DNA of 64,000 nucleotides, from contig JAHQRK010000001.1 in assembly GCA_019828595.1 (NCBI GenBank), forward strand, positions 3,720,001-3,784,000, written 5' to 3'. Below, in pieces: positions 20,705 to 33,784 of this stretch; within the stretch, counting starts at the first letter, position 1; the number at the start of each line of letters is the position of its first letter. The notes beneath the pieces are model-generated. The model saw nothing but the letters and a program-made list of their open reading frames with translations. It did no database searches and was not told the origin of the DNA. This DNA is from Aphanomyces cochlioides. Lineage: Eukaryota; Oomycota; Saprolegniomycetes; Saprolegniales; Verrucalvaceae. A program made the position numbers and the translations under genes.

Positions 20705-21122
20705 GGCATCTTCGTCGAATCGACTCCCCTACTCCGATAAGATCACGTCACCAACACATGGCCGCGTCACATGCCCGAGAGATCTTGCACGGACACCCCC
20801 GACCGTCGCGATGGGGTAACACGCCGATGCGTGCATCGCCTCGTCCACATCGTTGGGACGACCGACCGAGCTCTCTTGGTGGACCGCGTGCCACGTCTGT
20901 CGTATCAGGATTAACTTGGCCCGTGTGCTGGCAGTGATGACGGTGGTACTTCATTTGTACTCTGGATTGGTTTCTCATGGCTTTGTAGGTGGTGGAGGTC
21001 ACTGCCAGAGGCATGCTCAGAAGGTGGATACACACTCGACACAAACACAGTCGGAAGAGTCACTTGGAGAGACGACTTGGAAAACTTGATGGAACAAAAT
21101 GCATGTCGTGTATTTACAAAAC

Positions 21123-21830
21123 TTAGTTGTTGCGAGGCACGCACTGCGAGTAGTAGCTGTTCCACGCCTTGCACTTGTCTTCCTTGCGGCATTCGGTCTC
21201 GCCGTTGTATCCATGACCGCCGCATTGGGACCACGTGGGAAGGCCAGGTTGGCTCAAGTCTGGCTGGCACTGCGAGTAGTACTCGTTGATCTTGACACAA
21301 ATGTTTCCAGTGGAGCACGACTTGTCTCCGCGGTAGTCGACGCCGCCACATTGTTGCCATACATCGACTTGAACGTCCTTCTGTGGGTTTTGAGACGACC
21401 AGACACAACCCCAAGCACCCGTCTTGAGCTTTCTGCACGTGGCATCTTCAGGAGCCACACACTTGCCGGCCTCGACGTAGCTGCGAGCATTGCGCACACA
21501 GTCCCGCGACGCCCACGCTCCCTTCTTCGGACAGCTCCAACCCTTGTCGCCACAAATTTCACCCGACACGCAGAACGTCGCATCGCCTTCCACACTCACG
21601 TTCGTGCATCCTTCCGAGTCTTCCGCGTCCTTGCATGGCGCAGGGGTCTTCTTCGGCTCGCACAAGGACAAATATTCGTTCTTCCTGTTGCATTCAAAGT
21701 TGGGATCTTCGCAACACACGCCATGGGGCCAGTTCTGACCATTGCATTGGCTCCAGTTGGTGCTGCATTGACCAGCTTGGGTGGACACGGCGGAGGCCAC
21801 AATGGCACCGACAATGAGAGCGACTTGCAT
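21123..21830 (-). CDS. secreted CBM1 protein, array copy 6 (one module)
   Basis: 235 aa, same as copy 1, with glycine in the KTGAWG signature. Confidence 0.88.
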   Translation of the reverse strand: MQVALIVGAIVASAVSTQAGQCSTNWSQCNGQNWPHGVCCEDPNFECNRKNEYLSLCEPKKTPAPCKDAEDSEGCTNVSVEGDATFCVSGEICGDKGWSCPKKGAWASRDCVRNARSYVEAGKCVAPEDATCRKLKTGAWGCVWSSQNPQKDVQVDVWQQCGGVDYRGDKSCSTGNICVKINEYYSQCQPDLSQPGLPTWSQCGGHGYNGETECRKEDKCKAWNSYYSQCVPRNN

Positions 21831-22698
21831 CTTCTCCTGATGGCAAATGGAATTATGACTCGTTGGCCATCCCCCCCTCGACGACACAGACGGCACGATC
21901 GTCCGACGCGAGACAACCAACTCGGTTAAGTTCGACTGAGTCCTTCACGACACAGACGTGTCCATCCCACGTTGACAAAGAGTCACCCAGATGTCTTTCG
22001 ACTTGCGGCCAACTTCTTGGCTTGCCTGGCTGGTGACGCAATCACGACCTCATACATCACGACCTCACTTCAAGGTCAAGAAGGTTAGGGCAAACGAACA
22101 CACCCAACCTCCTCACGGCAACCTGGACGAGGTTAGGGTAGCCAGGCGCTCCCCACGGTCAGGAAAGTCACTTGGAGAGACGACTTGGAAAACTTGATGG
22201 AACAAAATGCATGTCGTGTATATACCCTAGACGGCACAGATCGTCGAACCAACCCGGTTAAGTAGCCAACTCGATTAAGTTGGATTGAGTCATTCACGAC
22301 ACAGACGTGCCCATCCACGTTGACGACCAGCCTCCTACCATCTCACTGGAGGCTACGACGAGGTTAGGGCACCCAACCCCTATTACCCAGTTTGTGCAGT
22401 GTGGCTCATCCGTGTCAACCTCGGTTAGCTCATTCAGCACCAAATGAAGCAAAGATGATGGCCAAAACTGGTAACGTTATTCTCCATAATTTCGAAGCAT
22501 CTTTGTGCCCCTGAGTGGCTCCAGTTTCATATTGCGTATGTTGAGAATATGTACAATATGACGAGATATAATGAATCCAACTTGGATTCATTACTTGGAT
22601 TATCCAAGTAAGCAATGTTTTTGCGTCATGTCAAACATATGGTAACTGTCTAATCAACGCGTGGTTCTTCTATCTTGTCACCACATGCAGTGACTTTT

Positions 22699-22944
22699 TC
22701 ATAGCTCCGTCGGTGAGTTAGAGGAATACATTGCGAAGTAGTAGGAATACATTGCGAAGTAGTCGTTCCACGAGATGATGGACGGGTCCTCCACGGTCAG
22801 GATGGAGTACAGGTGACGAAGGAATTTGGGAACGTTCGTGTTGCGCTTCTTTTGGGTCATGAGTGTCTTGGAGAGGAAATTGTAAAATGTCAGTTCTCCA
22901 CACACATCTTGGGCGGCGGGACAGCTGGTCGCTTGAACTTGCAT
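22699..22944 (-). pseudogene. truncated HSF-type frame, unit 6
   Basis: 81 codons, no change from unit 1. Confidence 0.82.
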
Positions 22945-23362
22945 GGCATCTTCGTCGAATCGACTCCCCTACTCCGATAAGATCACGTCACCAACACATG
23001 GCCGCGTCACATGCCCGAGAGATCTTGCACGGACACCCCCGACCGTCGCGATGGGGTAACACGCCGATGCGTGCATCGCCTCGTCCACATCGTTGGGACG
23101 ACCGACCGAGCTCTCTTGGTGGACCGCGTGCCACGTCTGTCGTATCAGGATTAACTTGGCCCGTGTGCTGGCAGTGATGACGGTGGTACTTCATTTGTAC
23201 TCTGGATTGGTTTCTCATGGCTTTGTAGGTGGTGGAGGTCACTGCCAGAGGCATGCTCAGAAGGTGGATACACACTCGACACAAACACAGTCGGAAGAGT
23301 CACTTGGAGAGACGACTTGGAAAACTTGATGGAACAAAATGCATGTCGTGTATTTACAAAAC

Positions 23363-24070
23363 TTAGTTGTTGCGAGGCACGCACTGCGAGTAGTAGCTGT
23401 TCCACGCCTTGCACTTGTCTTCCTTGCGGCATTCGGTCTCGCCGTTGTATCCATGACCGCCGCATTGGGACCACGTGGGAAGGCCAGGTTGGCTCAAGTC
23501 TGGCTGGCACTGCGAGTAGTACTCGTTGATCTTGACACAAATGTTTCCAGTGGAGCACGACTTGTCTCCGCGGTAGTCGACGCCGCCACATTGTTGCCAT
23601 ACATCGACTTGAACGTCCTTCTGTGGGTTTTGAGACGACCAGACACAACCCCAAGCACCCGTCTTGAGCTTTCTGCACGTGGCATCTTCAGGAGCCACAC
23701 ACTTGCCGGCCTCGACGTAGCTGCGAGCATTGCGCACACAGTCCCGCGACGCCCACGCTCCCTTCTTCGGACAGCTCCAACCCTTGTCGCCACAAATTTC
23801 ACCCGACACGCAGAACGTCGCATCGCCTTCCACACTCACGTTCGTGCATCCTTCCGAGTCTTCCGCGTCCTTGCATGGCGCAGGGGTCTTCTTCGGCTCG
23901 CACAAGGACAAATATTCGTTCTTCCTGTTGCATTCAAAGTTGGGATCTTCGCAACACACGCCATGGGGCCAGTTCTGACCATTGCATTGGCTCCAGTTGG
24001 TGCTGCATTGACCAGCTTGGGTGGACACGGCGGAGGCCACAATGGCACCGACAATGAGAGCGACTTGCAT
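23363..24070 (-). CDS. secreted CBM1 protein, array copy 7 (one module)
   Basis: 235 aa, same as copy 1; short upstream C-tract as in copy 3. Confidence 0.88.
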   Translation of the reverse strand: MQVALIVGAIVASAVSTQAGQCSTNWSQCNGQNWPHGVCCEDPNFECNRKNEYLSLCEPKKTPAPCKDAEDSEGCTNVSVEGDATFCVSGEICGDKGWSCPKKGAWASRDCVRNARSYVEAGKCVAPEDATCRKLKTGAWGCVWSSQNPQKDVQVDVWQQCGGVDYRGDKSCSTGNICVKINEYYSQCQPDLSQPGLPTWSQCGGHGYNGETECRKEDKCKAWNSYYSQCVPRNN

Positions 24071-24937
24071 CTTCTCCTGATGGCAAATGGAATTATGACT
24101 CGTTGGCCATCCCCCCTCGACGACACAGACGGCACGATCGTCCGACGCGAGACAACCAACTCGGTTAAGTTCGACTGAGTCCTTCACGACACAGACGTGT
24201 CCATCCCACGTTGACAAAGAGTCACCCAGATGTCTTTCGACTTGCGGCCAACTTCTTGGCTTGCCTGGCTGGTGACGCAATCACGACCTCATACATCACG
24301 ACCTCACTTCAAGGTCAAGAAGGTTAGGGCAAACGAACACACCCAACCTCCTCACGGCAACCTGGACGAGGTTAGGGTAGCCAGGCGCTCCCCACGGTCA
24401 GGAAAGTCACTTGGAGAGACGACTTGGAAAACTTGATGGAACAAAATGCATGTCGTGTATATACCCTAGACGGCACAGATCGTCGAACCAACCCGGTTAA
24501 GTAGCCAACTCGATTAAGTTGGATTGAGTCATTCACGACACAGACGTGCCCATCCACGTTGACGACCAGCCTCCTACCATCTCACTGGAGGCTACGACGA
24601 GGTTAGGGCACCCAACCCCTATTACCCAGTTTGTGCAGTGTGGCTCATCCGTGTCAACCTCGGTTAGCTCATTCAGCACCAAATGAAGCAAAGATGATGG
24701 CCAAAACTGGTAACGTTATTCTCCATAATTTCGAAGCATCTTTGTGCCCCTGAGTGGCTCCAGTTTCATATTGCGTATGTTGAGAATATGTACAATATGA
24801 CGAGATATAATGAATCCAACTTGGATTCATTACTTGGATTATCCAAGTAAGCAATGTTTTTGCGTCATGTCAAACATATGGTAACTGTCTAATCAACGCG
24901 TGGTTCTTCTATCTTGTCACCACATGCAGTGACTTTT

Positions 24938-25183
24938 TCATAGCTCCGTCGGTGAGTTAGAGGAATACATTGCGAAGTAGTAGGAATACATTGCGAAGTA
25001 GTCGTTCCACGAGATGATGGACGGGTCCTCCACGGTCAGGATGGAGTACAGGTGACGAAGGAATTTGGGAACGTTCGTGTTGCGCTTCTTTTGGGTCATG
25101 AGTGTCTTGGAGAGGAAATTGTAAAATGTCAGTTCTCCACACACATCTTGGGCGGCGGGACAGCTGGTCGCTTGAACTTGCAT
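24938..25183 (-). pseudogene. truncated HSF-type frame, unit 7
   Basis: 81 codons, no change from unit 1. Confidence 0.82.
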
Positions 25184-25601
25184 GGCATCTTCGTCGAATC
25201 GACTCCCCTACTCCGATAAGATCACGTCACCAACACATGGCCGCGTCACATGCCCGAGAGATCTTGCACGGACACCCCCGACCGTCGCGATGGGGTAACA
25301 CGCCGATGCGTGCATCGCCTCGTCCACATCGTTGGGACGACCGACCGAGCTCTCTTGGTGGACCGCGTGCCACGTCTGTCGTATCAGGATTAACTTGGCC
25401 CGTGTGCTGGCAGTGATGACGGTGGTACTTCATTTGTACTCTGGATTGGTTTCTCATGGCTTTGTAGGTGGTGGAGGTCACTGCCAGAGGCATGCTCAGA
25501 AGGTGGATACACACTCGACACAAACACAGTCGGAAGAGTCACTTGGAGAGACGACTTGGAAAACTTGATGGAACAAAATGCATGTCGTGTATTTACAAAA
25601 C

Positions 25602-26561
25602 TTAGTTGTTGCGAGGCACGCACTGCGAGTAGTAGCTGTTCCACGCCTTGCACTTGTCTTCCTTGCGGCATTCGGTCTCGCCGTTGTATCCATGACCGCC
25701 GCATTGGGACCACGTGGGAAGGCCAGGTTGGCTCAAGTCTGGCTGGCACTGCGAGTAGTACTCGTTGATCTTGACACAAATGTTTCCAGTGGAGCACGAC
25801 TTGTCTCCGCGGTAGTCGACGCCGCCACATTGTTGCCATACATCGACTTGAACGTCCTTCTGTGGGTTTTGAGACGACCAGACACAACCCCAAGCACCCG
25901 TCTTGAGCTTTCTGCACGTGGCATCTTCAGGAGCCACACACTTGCCGGCCTCGACGTAGCTGCGAGCATTGCGCACACAGTCCCGCGACGCCCACGCTCC
26001 CTTCTTCGGACAGCTCCAACCCTTGTCGCCACAAATTTCACCCGACACGCAGAACGTCGCATCGCCTTCCACACTCACGTTCGTGCATCCTTCCGAGTCT
26101 TCCGCGTCCTTCTGGGGGTCTTGAGACGACCAGACACAACCCCAAGCACCCGTCTTGAGCTTTCTGCACGTGGCATCTTCAGGAGCCACACACTTGCCGG
26201 CCTCGACGTAGCTGCGAGCATTGCGCACACAGTCCCGCGACGCCCACGCTCCCTTCTTCGGACAGCTCCAACCCTTGTCGCCACAAATTTCACCCGACAC
26301 GCAGAACGTCGCATCGCCTTCCACACTCACGTTCGTGCATCCTTCCGAGTCTTCCGCGTCCTTGCATGGCGCAGGGGTCTTCTTCGGCTCGCACAAGGAC
26401 AAATATTCGTTCTTCCTGTTGCATTCAAAGTTGGGATCTTCGCAACACACGCCATGGGGCCAGTTCTGACCATTGCATTGGCTCCAGTTGGTGCTGCATT
26501 GACCAGCTTGGGTGGACACGGCGGAGGCCACAATGGCACCGACAATGAGAGCGACTTGCAT
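25602..26561 (-). CDS. secreted CBM1 protein, array copy 8 (two modules)
   Basis: 319 aa, module arrangement as in copy 2. It is the first copy carrying the TT variant in the 5' flank (gatcgtttgacg at about 26627 where copies 1-7 have gatcgtccgacg). Confidence 0.88.
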   Translation of the reverse strand: MQVALIVGAIVASAVSTQAGQCSTNWSQCNGQNWPHGVCCEDPNFECNRKNEYLSLCEPKKTPAPCKDAEDSEGCTNVSVEGDATFCVSGEICGDKGWSCPKKGAWASRDCVRNARSYVEAGKCVAPEDATCRKLKTGAWGCVWSSQDPQKDAEDSEGCTNVSVEGDATFCVSGEICGDKGWSCPKKGAWASRDCVRNARSYVEAGKCVAPEDATCRKLKTGAWGCVWSSQNPQKDVQVDVWQQCGGVDYRGDKSCSTGNICVKINEYYSQCQPDLSQPGLPTWSQCGGHGYNGETECRKEDKCKAWNSYYSQCVPRNN

Positions 26562-27428
26562 CTTCTCCTGATGGCAAATGGAATTATGACTCGTTGGCCA
26601 TCCCCCCTCGACGACACAGACGGCACGATCGTTTGACGCGAGACAACCAACTCGGTTAAGTTCGACTGAGTCCTTCACGACACAGACGTGTCCATCCCAC
26701 GTTGACAAAGAGTCACCCAGATGTCTTTCGACTTGCGGCCAACTTCTTGGCTTGCCTGGCTGGTGACGCAATCACGACCTCATACATCACGACCTCACTT
26801 CAAGGTCAAGAAGGTTAGGGCAAACGAACACACCCAACCTCCTCACGGCAACCTGGACGAGGTTAGGGTAGCCAGGCGCTCCCCACGGTCAGGAAAGTCA
26901 CTTGGAGAGACGACTTGGAAAACTTGATGGAACAAAATGCATGTCGTGTATATACCCTAGACGGCACAGATCGTCGAACCAACCCGGTTAAGTAGCCAAC
27001 TCGATTAAGTTGGATTGAGTCATTCACGACACAGACGTGCCCATCCACGTTGACGACCAGCCTCCTACCATCTCACTGGAGGCTACGACGAGGTTAGGGC
27101 ACCCAACCCCTATTACCCAGTTTGTGCAGTGTGGCTCATCCGTGTCAACCTCGGTTAGCTCATTCAGCACCAAATGAAGCAAAGATGATGGCCAAAACTG
27201 GTAACGTTATTCTCCATAATTTCGAAGCATCTTTGTGCCCCTGAGTGGCTCCAGTTTCATATTGCGTATGTTGAGAATATGTACAATATGACGAGATATA
27301 ATGAATCCAACTTGGATTCATTACTTGGATTATCCAAGTAAGCAATGTTTTTGCGTCATGTCAAACATATGGTAACTGTCTAATCAACGCGTGGTTCTTC
27401 TATCTTGTCACCACATGCAGTGACTTTT

Positions 27429-27674
27429 TCATAGCTCCGTCGGTGAGTTAGAGGAATACATTGCGAAGTAGTAGGAATACATTGCGAAGTAGTCGTTCCA
27501 CGAGATGATGGACGGGTCCTCCACGGTCAGGATGGAGTACAGGTGACGAAGGAATTTGGGAACGTTCGTGTTGCGCTTCTTTTGGGTCATGAGTGTCTTG
27601 GAGAGGAAATTGTAAAATGTCAGTTCTCCACACACATCTTGGGCGGCGGGACAGCTGGTCGCTTGATCTTGCAT
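27429..27674 (-). pseudogene. truncated HSF-type frame, unit 8
   Basis: 81 codons with V3D (MQDQATS). Confidence 0.82.
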
Positions 27675-28091
27675 GGCATCTTCGTCGAATCGACTCCCCT
27701 ACTCCGATAAGATCACGTCACCAACACATGGCCGCGTCACATGCCCGAGAGATCTTGCACGGACACCCCCGACCGTCGCGATGGGGTAACACGCCGATGC
27801 GTGCATCGCCTCGTCCACATCGTTGGGACGACCGACCGAGCTCTCTTGGTGGACCGCGTGCCACGTCTGTCGTATCAGGATTAACTTGGCCCGTGTGCTG
27901 GCAGTGATGACGGTGGTACTTCATTTGTACTCTGGATTGGTTTCTCATGGCTTTGTAGGTGGTGGAGGTCACTGCCAGAGGCATGCTCAGAAGGTGGATA
28001 CACACTCGACACAAACACAGTCGGAAGAGTCACTTGGAGAGACGACTTGGAAAACTTGATGGAACAAAATGCATGTCGTGTATTTACAAAA

Positions 28092-28799
28092 CTAGTTGTT
28101 GCGAGGCACGCACTGCGAGTAGTAGCTGTTCCACGCCTTGCACTTGTCTTCCTTGCGGCATTCGGTCTCGCCGTTGTATCCATGACCGCCGCATTGGGAC
28201 CACGTGGGAAGGCCAGGTTGGCTCAAGTCTGGCTGGCACTGCGAGTAGTACTCGTTGATCTTGACACAAATGTTTCCAGTGGAGCACGACTTGTCTCCGC
28301 GGTAGTCGACGCCGCCACATTGTTGCCATACATCGACTTGAACGTCCTTCTGTGGGTTTTGAGACGACCAGACACAACCCCAAGCACCCGTCTTGAGCTT
28401 TCTGCACGTGGCATCTTCAGGAGCCACACACTTGCCGGCCTCGACGTAGCTGCGAGCATTGCGCACACAGTCCCGCGACGCCCACGCTCCCTTCTTCGGA
28501 CAGCTCCAACCCTTGTCGCCACAAATTTCACCCGACACGCAGAACGTCGCATCGCCTTCCACACTCACGTTCGTGCATCCTTCCGAGTCTTCCGCGTCCT
28601 TGCATGGCGCAGGGGTCTTCTTCGGCTCGCACAAGGACAAATATTCGTTCTTCCTGTTGCATTCAAAGTTGGGATCTTCGCAACACACGCCATGGGGCCA
28701 GTTCTGACCATTGCATTGGCTCCAGTTGGTGCTGCATTGACCAGCTTGGGTGGACACGGCGGAGGCCACAATGGCACCGACAATGAGAGCGACTTGCAT
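28092..28799 (-). CDS. secreted CBM1 protein, array copy 9 (one module)
   Basis: 235 aa. A single T is missing just after the stop codon (aaaactagttg for aaaacttagttg near 28089), which leaves the coding sequence intact. Confidence 0.88.
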   Translation of the reverse strand: MQVALIVGAIVASAVSTQAGQCSTNWSQCNGQNWPHGVCCEDPNFECNRKNEYLSLCEPKKTPAPCKDAEDSEGCTNVSVEGDATFCVSGEICGDKGWSCPKKGAWASRDCVRNARSYVEAGKCVAPEDATCRKLKTGAWGCVWSSQNPQKDVQVDVWQQCGGVDYRGDKSCSTGNICVKINEYYSQCQPDLSQPGLPTWSQCGGHGYNGETECRKEDKCKAWNSYYSQCVPRNN

Positions 28800-29667
28800 C
28801 TTCTCCTGATGGCAAATGGAATTATGACTCGTTGGCCATCCCCCCCTCGACGACACAGACGGCACGATCGTTTGACGCGAGACAACCAACTCGGTTAAGT
28901 TCGACTGAGTCCTTCACGACACAGACGTGTCCATCCCACGTTGACAAAGAGTCACCCAGATGTCTTTCGACTTGCGGCCAACTTCTTGGCTTGCCTGGCT
29001 GGTGACGCAATCACGACCTCATACATCACGACCTCACTTCAAGGTCAAGAAGGTTAGGGCAAACGAACACACCCAACCTCCTCACGGCAACCTGGACGAG
29101 GTTAGGGTAGCCAGGCGCTCCCCACGGTCAGGAAAGTCACTTGGAGAGACGACTTGGAAAACTTGATGGAACAAAATGCATGTCGTGTATATACCCTAGA
29201 CGGCACAGATCGTCGAACCAACCCGGTTAAGTAGCCAACTCGATTAAGTTGGATTGAGTCATTCACGACACAGACGTGCCCATCCACGTTGACGACCAGC
29301 CTCCTACCATCTCACTGGAGGCTACGACGAGGTTAGGGCACCCAACCCCTATTACCCAGTTTGTGCAGTGTGGCTCATCCGTGTCAACCTCGGTTAGCTC
29401 ATTCAGCACCAAATGAAGCAAAGATGATGGCCAAAACTGGTAACGTTATTCTCCATAATTTCGAAGCATCTTTGTGCCCCTGAGTGGCTCCAGTTTCATA
29501 TTGCGTATGTTGAGAATATGTACAATATGACGAGATATAATGAATCCAACTTGGATTCATTACTTGGATTATCCAAGTAAGCAATGTTTTTGCGTCATGT
29601 CAAACATATGGTAACTGTCTAATCAACGCGTGGTTCTTCTATCTTGTCACCACATGCAGTGACTTTT

Positions 29668-29913
29668 TCATAGCTCCGTCGGTGAGTTAGAGGAATACAT
29701 TGCGAAGTAGTAGGAATACATTGCGAAGTAGTCGTTCCACGAGATGATGGACGGGTCCTCCACGGTCAGGATGGAGTACAGGTGACGAAGGAATTTGGGA
29801 ACGTTCGTGTTGCGCTTCTTTTGGGTCATGAGTGTCTTGGAGAGGAAATTGTAAAATGTCAGTTCTCCACACACATCTTGGGCGGCGGGACAGCTGGTCG
29901 CTTGAACTTGCAT
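29668..29913 (-). pseudogene. truncated HSF-type frame, unit 9
   Basis: 81 codons, no change from unit 1. Confidence 0.82.
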
Positions 29914-30331
29914 GGCATCTTCGTCGAATCGACTCCCCTACTCCGATAAGATCACGTCACCAACACATGGCCGCGTCACATGCCCGAGAGATCTTGCACG
30001 GACACCCCCGACCGTCGCGATGGGGTAACACGCCGATGCGTGCATCGCCTCGTCCACATCGTTGGGACGACCGACCGAGCTCTCTTGGTGGACCGCGTGC
30101 CACGTCTGTCGTATCAGGATTAACTTGGCCCGTGTGCTGGCAGTGATGACGGTGGTACTTCATTTGTACTCTGGATTGGTTTCTCATGGCTTTGTAGGTG
30201 GTGGAGGTCACTGCCAGAGGCATGCTCAGAAGGTGGATACACACTCGACACAAACACAGTCGGAAGAGTCACTTGGAGAGACGACTTGGAAAACTTGATG
30301 GAACAAAATGCATGTCGTGTATTTACAAAAC

Positions 30332-31039
30332 TTAGTTGTTGCGAGGCACGCACTGCGAGTAGTAGCTGTTCCACGCCTTGCACTTGTCTTCCTTGCGGCA
30401 TTCGGTCTCGCCGTTGTATCCATGACCGCCGCATTGGGACCACGTGGGAAGGCCAGGTTGGCTCAAGTCTGGCTGGCACTGCGAGTAGTACTCGTTGATC
30501 TTGACACAAATGTTTCCAGTGGAGCACGACTTGTCTCCGCGGTAGTCGACGCCGCCACATTGTTGCCATACATCGACTTGAACGTCCTTCTGTGGGTTTT
30601 GAGACGACCAGACACAACCCCAAGCACCCGTCTTGAGCTTTCTGCACGTGGCATCTTCAGGAGCCACACACTTGCCGGCCTCGACGTAGCTGCGAGCATT
30701 GCGCACACAGTCCCGCGACGCCCACGCTCCCTTCTTCGGACAGCTCCAACCCTTGTCGCCACAAATTTCACCCGACACGCAGAACGTCGCATCGCCTTCC
30801 ACACTCACGTTCGTGCATCCTTCCGAGTCTTCCGCGTCCTTGCATGGCGCAGGGGTCTTCTTCGGCTCGCACAAGGACAAATATTCGTTCTTCCTGTTGC
30901 ATTCAAAGTTGGGATCTTCGCAACACACGCCATGGGGCCAGTTCTGACCATTGCATTGGCTCCAGTTGGTGCTGCATTGACCAGCTTGGGTGGACACGGC
31001 GGAGGCCACAATGGCACCGACAATGAGAGCGACTTGCAT
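30332..31039 (-). CDS. secreted CBM1 protein, array copy 10 (one module)
   Basis: 235 aa; the 5' flank has a two-base CA expansion (gacacacagacgg near 31090) together with the TT variant. Confidence 0.88.
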   Translation of the reverse strand: MQVALIVGAIVASAVSTQAGQCSTNWSQCNGQNWPHGVCCEDPNFECNRKNEYLSLCEPKKTPAPCKDAEDSEGCTNVSVEGDATFCVSGEICGDKGWSCPKKGAWASRDCVRNARSYVEAGKCVAPEDATCRKLKTGAWGCVWSSQNPQKDVQVDVWQQCGGVDYRGDKSCSTGNICVKINEYYSQCQPDLSQPGLPTWSQCGGHGYNGETECRKEDKCKAWNSYYSQCVPRNN

Positions 31040-31908
31040 CTTCTCCTGATGGCAAATGGAATTATGACTCGTTGGCCATCCCCCCTCGACGACACACAGA
31101 CGGCACGATCGTTTGACGCGAGACAACCAACTCGGTTAAGTTCGACTGAGTCCTTCACGACACAGACGTGTCCATCCCACGTTGACAAAGAGTCACCCAG
31201 ATGTCTTTCGACTTGCGGCCAACTTCTTGGCTTGCCTGGCTGGTGACGCAATCACGACCTCATACATCACGACCTCACTTCAAGGTCAAGAAGGTTAGGG
31301 CAAACGAACACACCCAACCTCCTCACGGCAACCTGGACGAGGTTAGGGTAGCCAGGCGCTCCCCACGGTCAGGAAAGTCACTTGGAGAGACGACTTGGAA
31401 AACTTGATGGAACAAAATGCATGTCGTGTATATACCCTAGACGGCACAGATCGTCGAACCAACCCGGTTAAGTAGCCAACTCGATTAAGTTGGATTGAGT
31501 CATTCACGACACAGACGTGCCCATCCACGTTGACGACCAGCCTCCTACCATCTCACTGGAGGCTACGACGAGGTTAGGGCACCCAACCCCTATTACCCAG
31601 TTTGTGCAGTGTGGCTCATCCGTGTCAACCTCGGTTAGCTCATTCAGCACCAAATGAAGCAAAGATGATGGCCAAAACTGGTAACGTTATTCTCCATAAT
31701 TTCGAAGCATCTTTGTGCCCCTGAGTGGCTCCAGTTTCATATTGCGTATGTTGAGAATATGTACAATATGACGAGATATAATGAATCCAACTTGGATTCA
31801 TTACTTGGATTATCCAAGTAAGCAATGTTTTTGCGTCATGTCAAACATATGGTAACTGTCTAATCAACGCGTGGTTCTTCTATCTTGTCACCACATGCAG
31901 TGACTTTT

Positions 31909-32154
31909 TCATAGCTCCGTCGGTGAGTTAGAGGAATACATTGCGAAGTAGTAGGAATACATTGCGAAGTAGTCGTTCCACGAGATGATGGACGGGTCCT
32001 CCACGGTCAGGATGGAGTACAGGTGACGAAGGAATTTGGGAACGTTCGTGTTGCGCTTCTTTTGGGTCATGAGTGTCTTGGAGAGGAAATTGTAAAATGT
32101 CAGTTCTCCACACACATCTTGGGCGGCGGGACAGCTGGTCGCTTGAACTTGCAT
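31909..32154 (-). pseudogene. truncated HSF-type frame, unit 10
   Basis: 81 codons, no change from unit 1. Confidence 0.82.
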
Positions 32155-32572
32155 GGCATCTTCGTCGAATCGACTCCCCTACTCCGATAAGATCACGTCA
32201 CCAACACATGGCCGCGTCACATGCCCGAGAGATCTTGCACGGACACCCCCGACCGTCGCGATGGGGTAACACGCCGATGCGTGCATCGCCTCGTCCACAT
32301 CGTTGGGACGACCGACCGAGCTCTCTTGGTGGACCGCGTGCCACGTCTGTCGTATCAGGATTAACTTGGCCCGTGTGCTGGCAGTGATGACGGTGGTACT
32401 TCATTTGTACTCTGGATTGGTTTCTCATGGCTTTGTAGGTGGTGGAGGTCACTGCCAGAGGCATGCTCAGAAGGTGGATACACACTCGACACAAACACAG
32501 TCGGAAGAGTCACTTGGAGAGACGACTTGGAAAACTTGATGGAACAAAATGCATGTCGTGTATTTACAAAAC

Positions 32573-33784
32573 TTAGTTGTTGCGAGGCACGCACTGCGAG
32601 TAGTAGCTGTTCCACGCCTTGCACTTGTCTTCCTTGCGGCATTCGGTCTCGCCGTTGTATCCATGACCGCCGCATTGGGACCACGTGGGAAGGCCAGGTT
32701 GGCTCAAGTCTGGCTGGCACTGCGAGTAGTACTCGTTGATCTTGACACAAATGTTTCCAGTGGAGCACGACTTGTCTCCGCGGTAGTCGACGCCGCCACA
32801 TTGTTGCCATACATCGACTTGAACGTCCTTCTGTGGGTTTTGAGACGACCAGACACAACCCCAAGCACTCGTCTTGAGCTTTCTGCACGTGGCATCTTCA
32901 GGAGCCACACACTTGCCGGCCTCGACGTAGCTGCGAGCATTGCGCACACAGTCCCGCGACGCCCACGCTCCCTTCTTCGGACAGCTCCAACCCTTGTCGC
33001 CACAAATTTCACCCGACACGCAGAACGTCGCATCGCCTTCCACACTCACGTTCGTGCATCCTTCCGAGTCTTCCGCGTCCTTCTGGGGGTCTTGAGACGA
33101 CCAGACACAACCCCAAGCACCCGTCTTGAGCTTTCTGCACGTGGCATCTTCAGGAGCCACACACTTGCCGGCCTCGACGTAGCTGCGAGCATTGCGCACA
33201 CAGTCCCGCGACGCCCACGCTCCCTTCTTCGGACAGCTCCAACCCTTGTCGCCACAAATTTCACCCGACACGCAGAACGTCGCATCGCCTTCCACACTCA
33301 CGTTCGTGCATCCTTCCGAGTCTTCCGCGTCCTTCTGGGGGTCTTGAGACGACCAGACACAACCCCAAGCACCCGTCTTGAGCTTTCTGCACGTGGCATC
33401 TTCAGGAGCCACACACTTGCCGGCCTCGACGTAGCTGCGAGCATTGCGCACACAGTCCCGCGACGCCCACGCTCCCTTCTTCGGACAGCTCCAACCCTTG
33501 TCGCCACAAATTTCACCCGACACGCAGAACGTCGCATCGCCTTCCACACTCACGTTCGTGCATCCTTCCGAGTCTTCCGCGTCCTTGCATGGCGCAGGGG
33601 TCTTCTTCGGCTCGCACAAGGACAAATATTCGTTCTTCCTGTTGCATTCAAAGTTGGGATCTTCGCAACACACGCCATGGGGCCAGTTCTGACCATTGCA
33701 TTGGCTCCAGTTGGTGCTGCATTGACCAGCTTGGGTGGACACGGCGGAGGCCACAATGGCACCGACAATGAGAGCGACTTGCAT
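32573..33784 (-). CDS. secreted CBM1 protein, array copy 11 (three modules)
   Basis: 403 aa. Three consecutive 84-residue modules; only the C-terminal-most one has serine in KTSAWG, the inner two have glycine, which shows that the duplicated modules derive from a glycine-type copy. Confidence 0.88.
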   Translation of the reverse strand: MQVALIVGAIVASAVSTQAGQCSTNWSQCNGQNWPHGVCCEDPNFECNRKNEYLSLCEPKKTPAPCKDAEDSEGCTNVSVEGDATFCVSGEICGDKGWSCPKKGAWASRDCVRNARSYVEAGKCVAPEDATCRKLKTGAWGCVWSSQDPQKDAEDSEGCTNVSVEGDATFCVSGEICGDKGWSCPKKGAWASRDCVRNARSYVEAGKCVAPEDATCRKLKTGAWGCVWSSQDPQKDAEDSEGCTNVSVEGDATFCVSGEICGDKGWSCPKKGAWASRDCVRNARSYVEAGKCVAPEDATCRKLKTSAWGCVWSSQNPQKDVQVDVWQQCGGVDYRGDKSCSTGNICVKINEYYSQCQPDLSQPGLPTWSQCGGHGYNGETECRKEDKCKAWNSYYSQCVPRNN